Under the pieces are notes generated by a model. The model did not search any database and was not told the DNA's origin. It saw nothing but the letters and a program-made list of their open reading frames with translations. A stretch of DNA of 5,237 nucleotides, from NCBI GenBank assembly GCA_013375385.1, contig JABXJY010000193.1, forward strand, positions 1-5,237. Reading direction: 5' to 3'. Source of the stretch: Desulfobacterales bacterium (GTDB lineage Bacteria; Desulfobacterota; DSM-4660; Desulfatiglandales; B25-G16). Made by a program: the position numbers and the translations under genes. Shown here piece after piece: positions 5,074-5,237 of the stretch; the first letter of the stretch is position 1, and every line of letters begins with the position of its first letter.

Positions 5074-5237
5074 TTAGAAAAAAGTTAAAAAAGAGTTAGA
5101 ACTTGTCAATTGCACTAGGCCTGCAAACAGCATCAAATAGACGATAAAGATGGCTACGTAGAAGGCTTTGCTGCCCCAGGGGAAGGGCCTGTGCTCGGCC
5201 AGGCGCTCCAGGAGTAGAGTCGCATTGCCGAGAGATC
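5074..5237 (-). CDS. C-terminal end of an integral membrane protein, possibly MBOAT/AlgI-type O-acyltransferase
   Basis: One minus-strand frame runs open from the window edge for 53 codons to TAA at 5076-5074; the other two frames stop or give no sensible protein. The product reads as a short basic/amphipathic stretch (LLLERLAEHRPFPWGSKAF, residues 7-25) followed by a strongly hydrophobic helix (about 25-43) and the end SSNSFLTFF. MBOAT proteins of the AlgI type typically end with a helix followed by a motif like NPFIYFxF, and the pattern N-x-F-x-x-F-F here resembles it. This is a by-eye likeness over few residues, so the family is a guess; a membrane protein end is much safer. If correct, the cluster would include an O-acyltransferase acting on a surface polymer. 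The final codons are A/T-rich, with two runs of six T on the coding strand. The bulk is GC-rich (about 67% in 5161-5220). Confidence 0.6.
   Translation of the reverse strand, partial: SLGNATLLLERLAEHRPFPWGSKAFYVAIFIVYLMLFAGLVQLTSSNSFLTFF

Overview
This is a bacterial window in which every supported gene lies on the minus strand. Good Shine-Dalgarno sequences, one sigma70-type promoter, a twin-arginine-like leader and a Sec signal peptide point to a bacterium. The mix of moderately GC-rich and AT-richer genes and the gene content would suit Chloroflexota or a relative, but that is a weak guess; no RNA gene or other clear taxonomic marker is present.

Layout in the direction of transcription (right to left). 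(1) 5237-5074: the C-terminal end of an integral membrane protein, cut by the window edge; its last residues resemble the end of MBOAT/AlgI-type O-acyltransferases. (2) 4995-4771: a 74-residue exported protein whose mature form starts YIDPNTGG. (3) 4665-2827: a 612-residue alkaline-phosphatase-superfamily phosphodiesterase/phosphotransferase with a complete active site and no signal peptide. (4) 2840-2292: an unrecognised membrane protein of about five helices, overlapping gene 3 by 14 bases. (5) 2279-735: a sulfatase-fold protein with a Tat-like leader, in which Thr replaces the Cys/Ser that sulfatases convert to formylglycine. (6) 734-345: a non-coding stretch with an imperfect inverted repeat, a good promoter and a roughly 145-base leader that can fold. 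(7) 344-1: the first 114 codons of sat (ATP sulfurylase).

Genes 3-5 overlap or nearly touch and almost certainly form one transcription unit; gene 2, and possibly gene 1, may belong to it. One cytoplasmic and one exported AP-superfamily enzyme, an orphan membrane protein and a small secreted protein suggest tailoring of a surface glycan or lipid by phosphoryl or similar group transfer. That is inference. The sat gene has its own promoter and looks like an independent sulfur-assimilation unit, so its closeness to a 'sulfatase' should not be read as a shared sulfur pathway. Genes 4 and 5 are clearly AT-richer than sat and the right-hand end, which hints at an inserted module.
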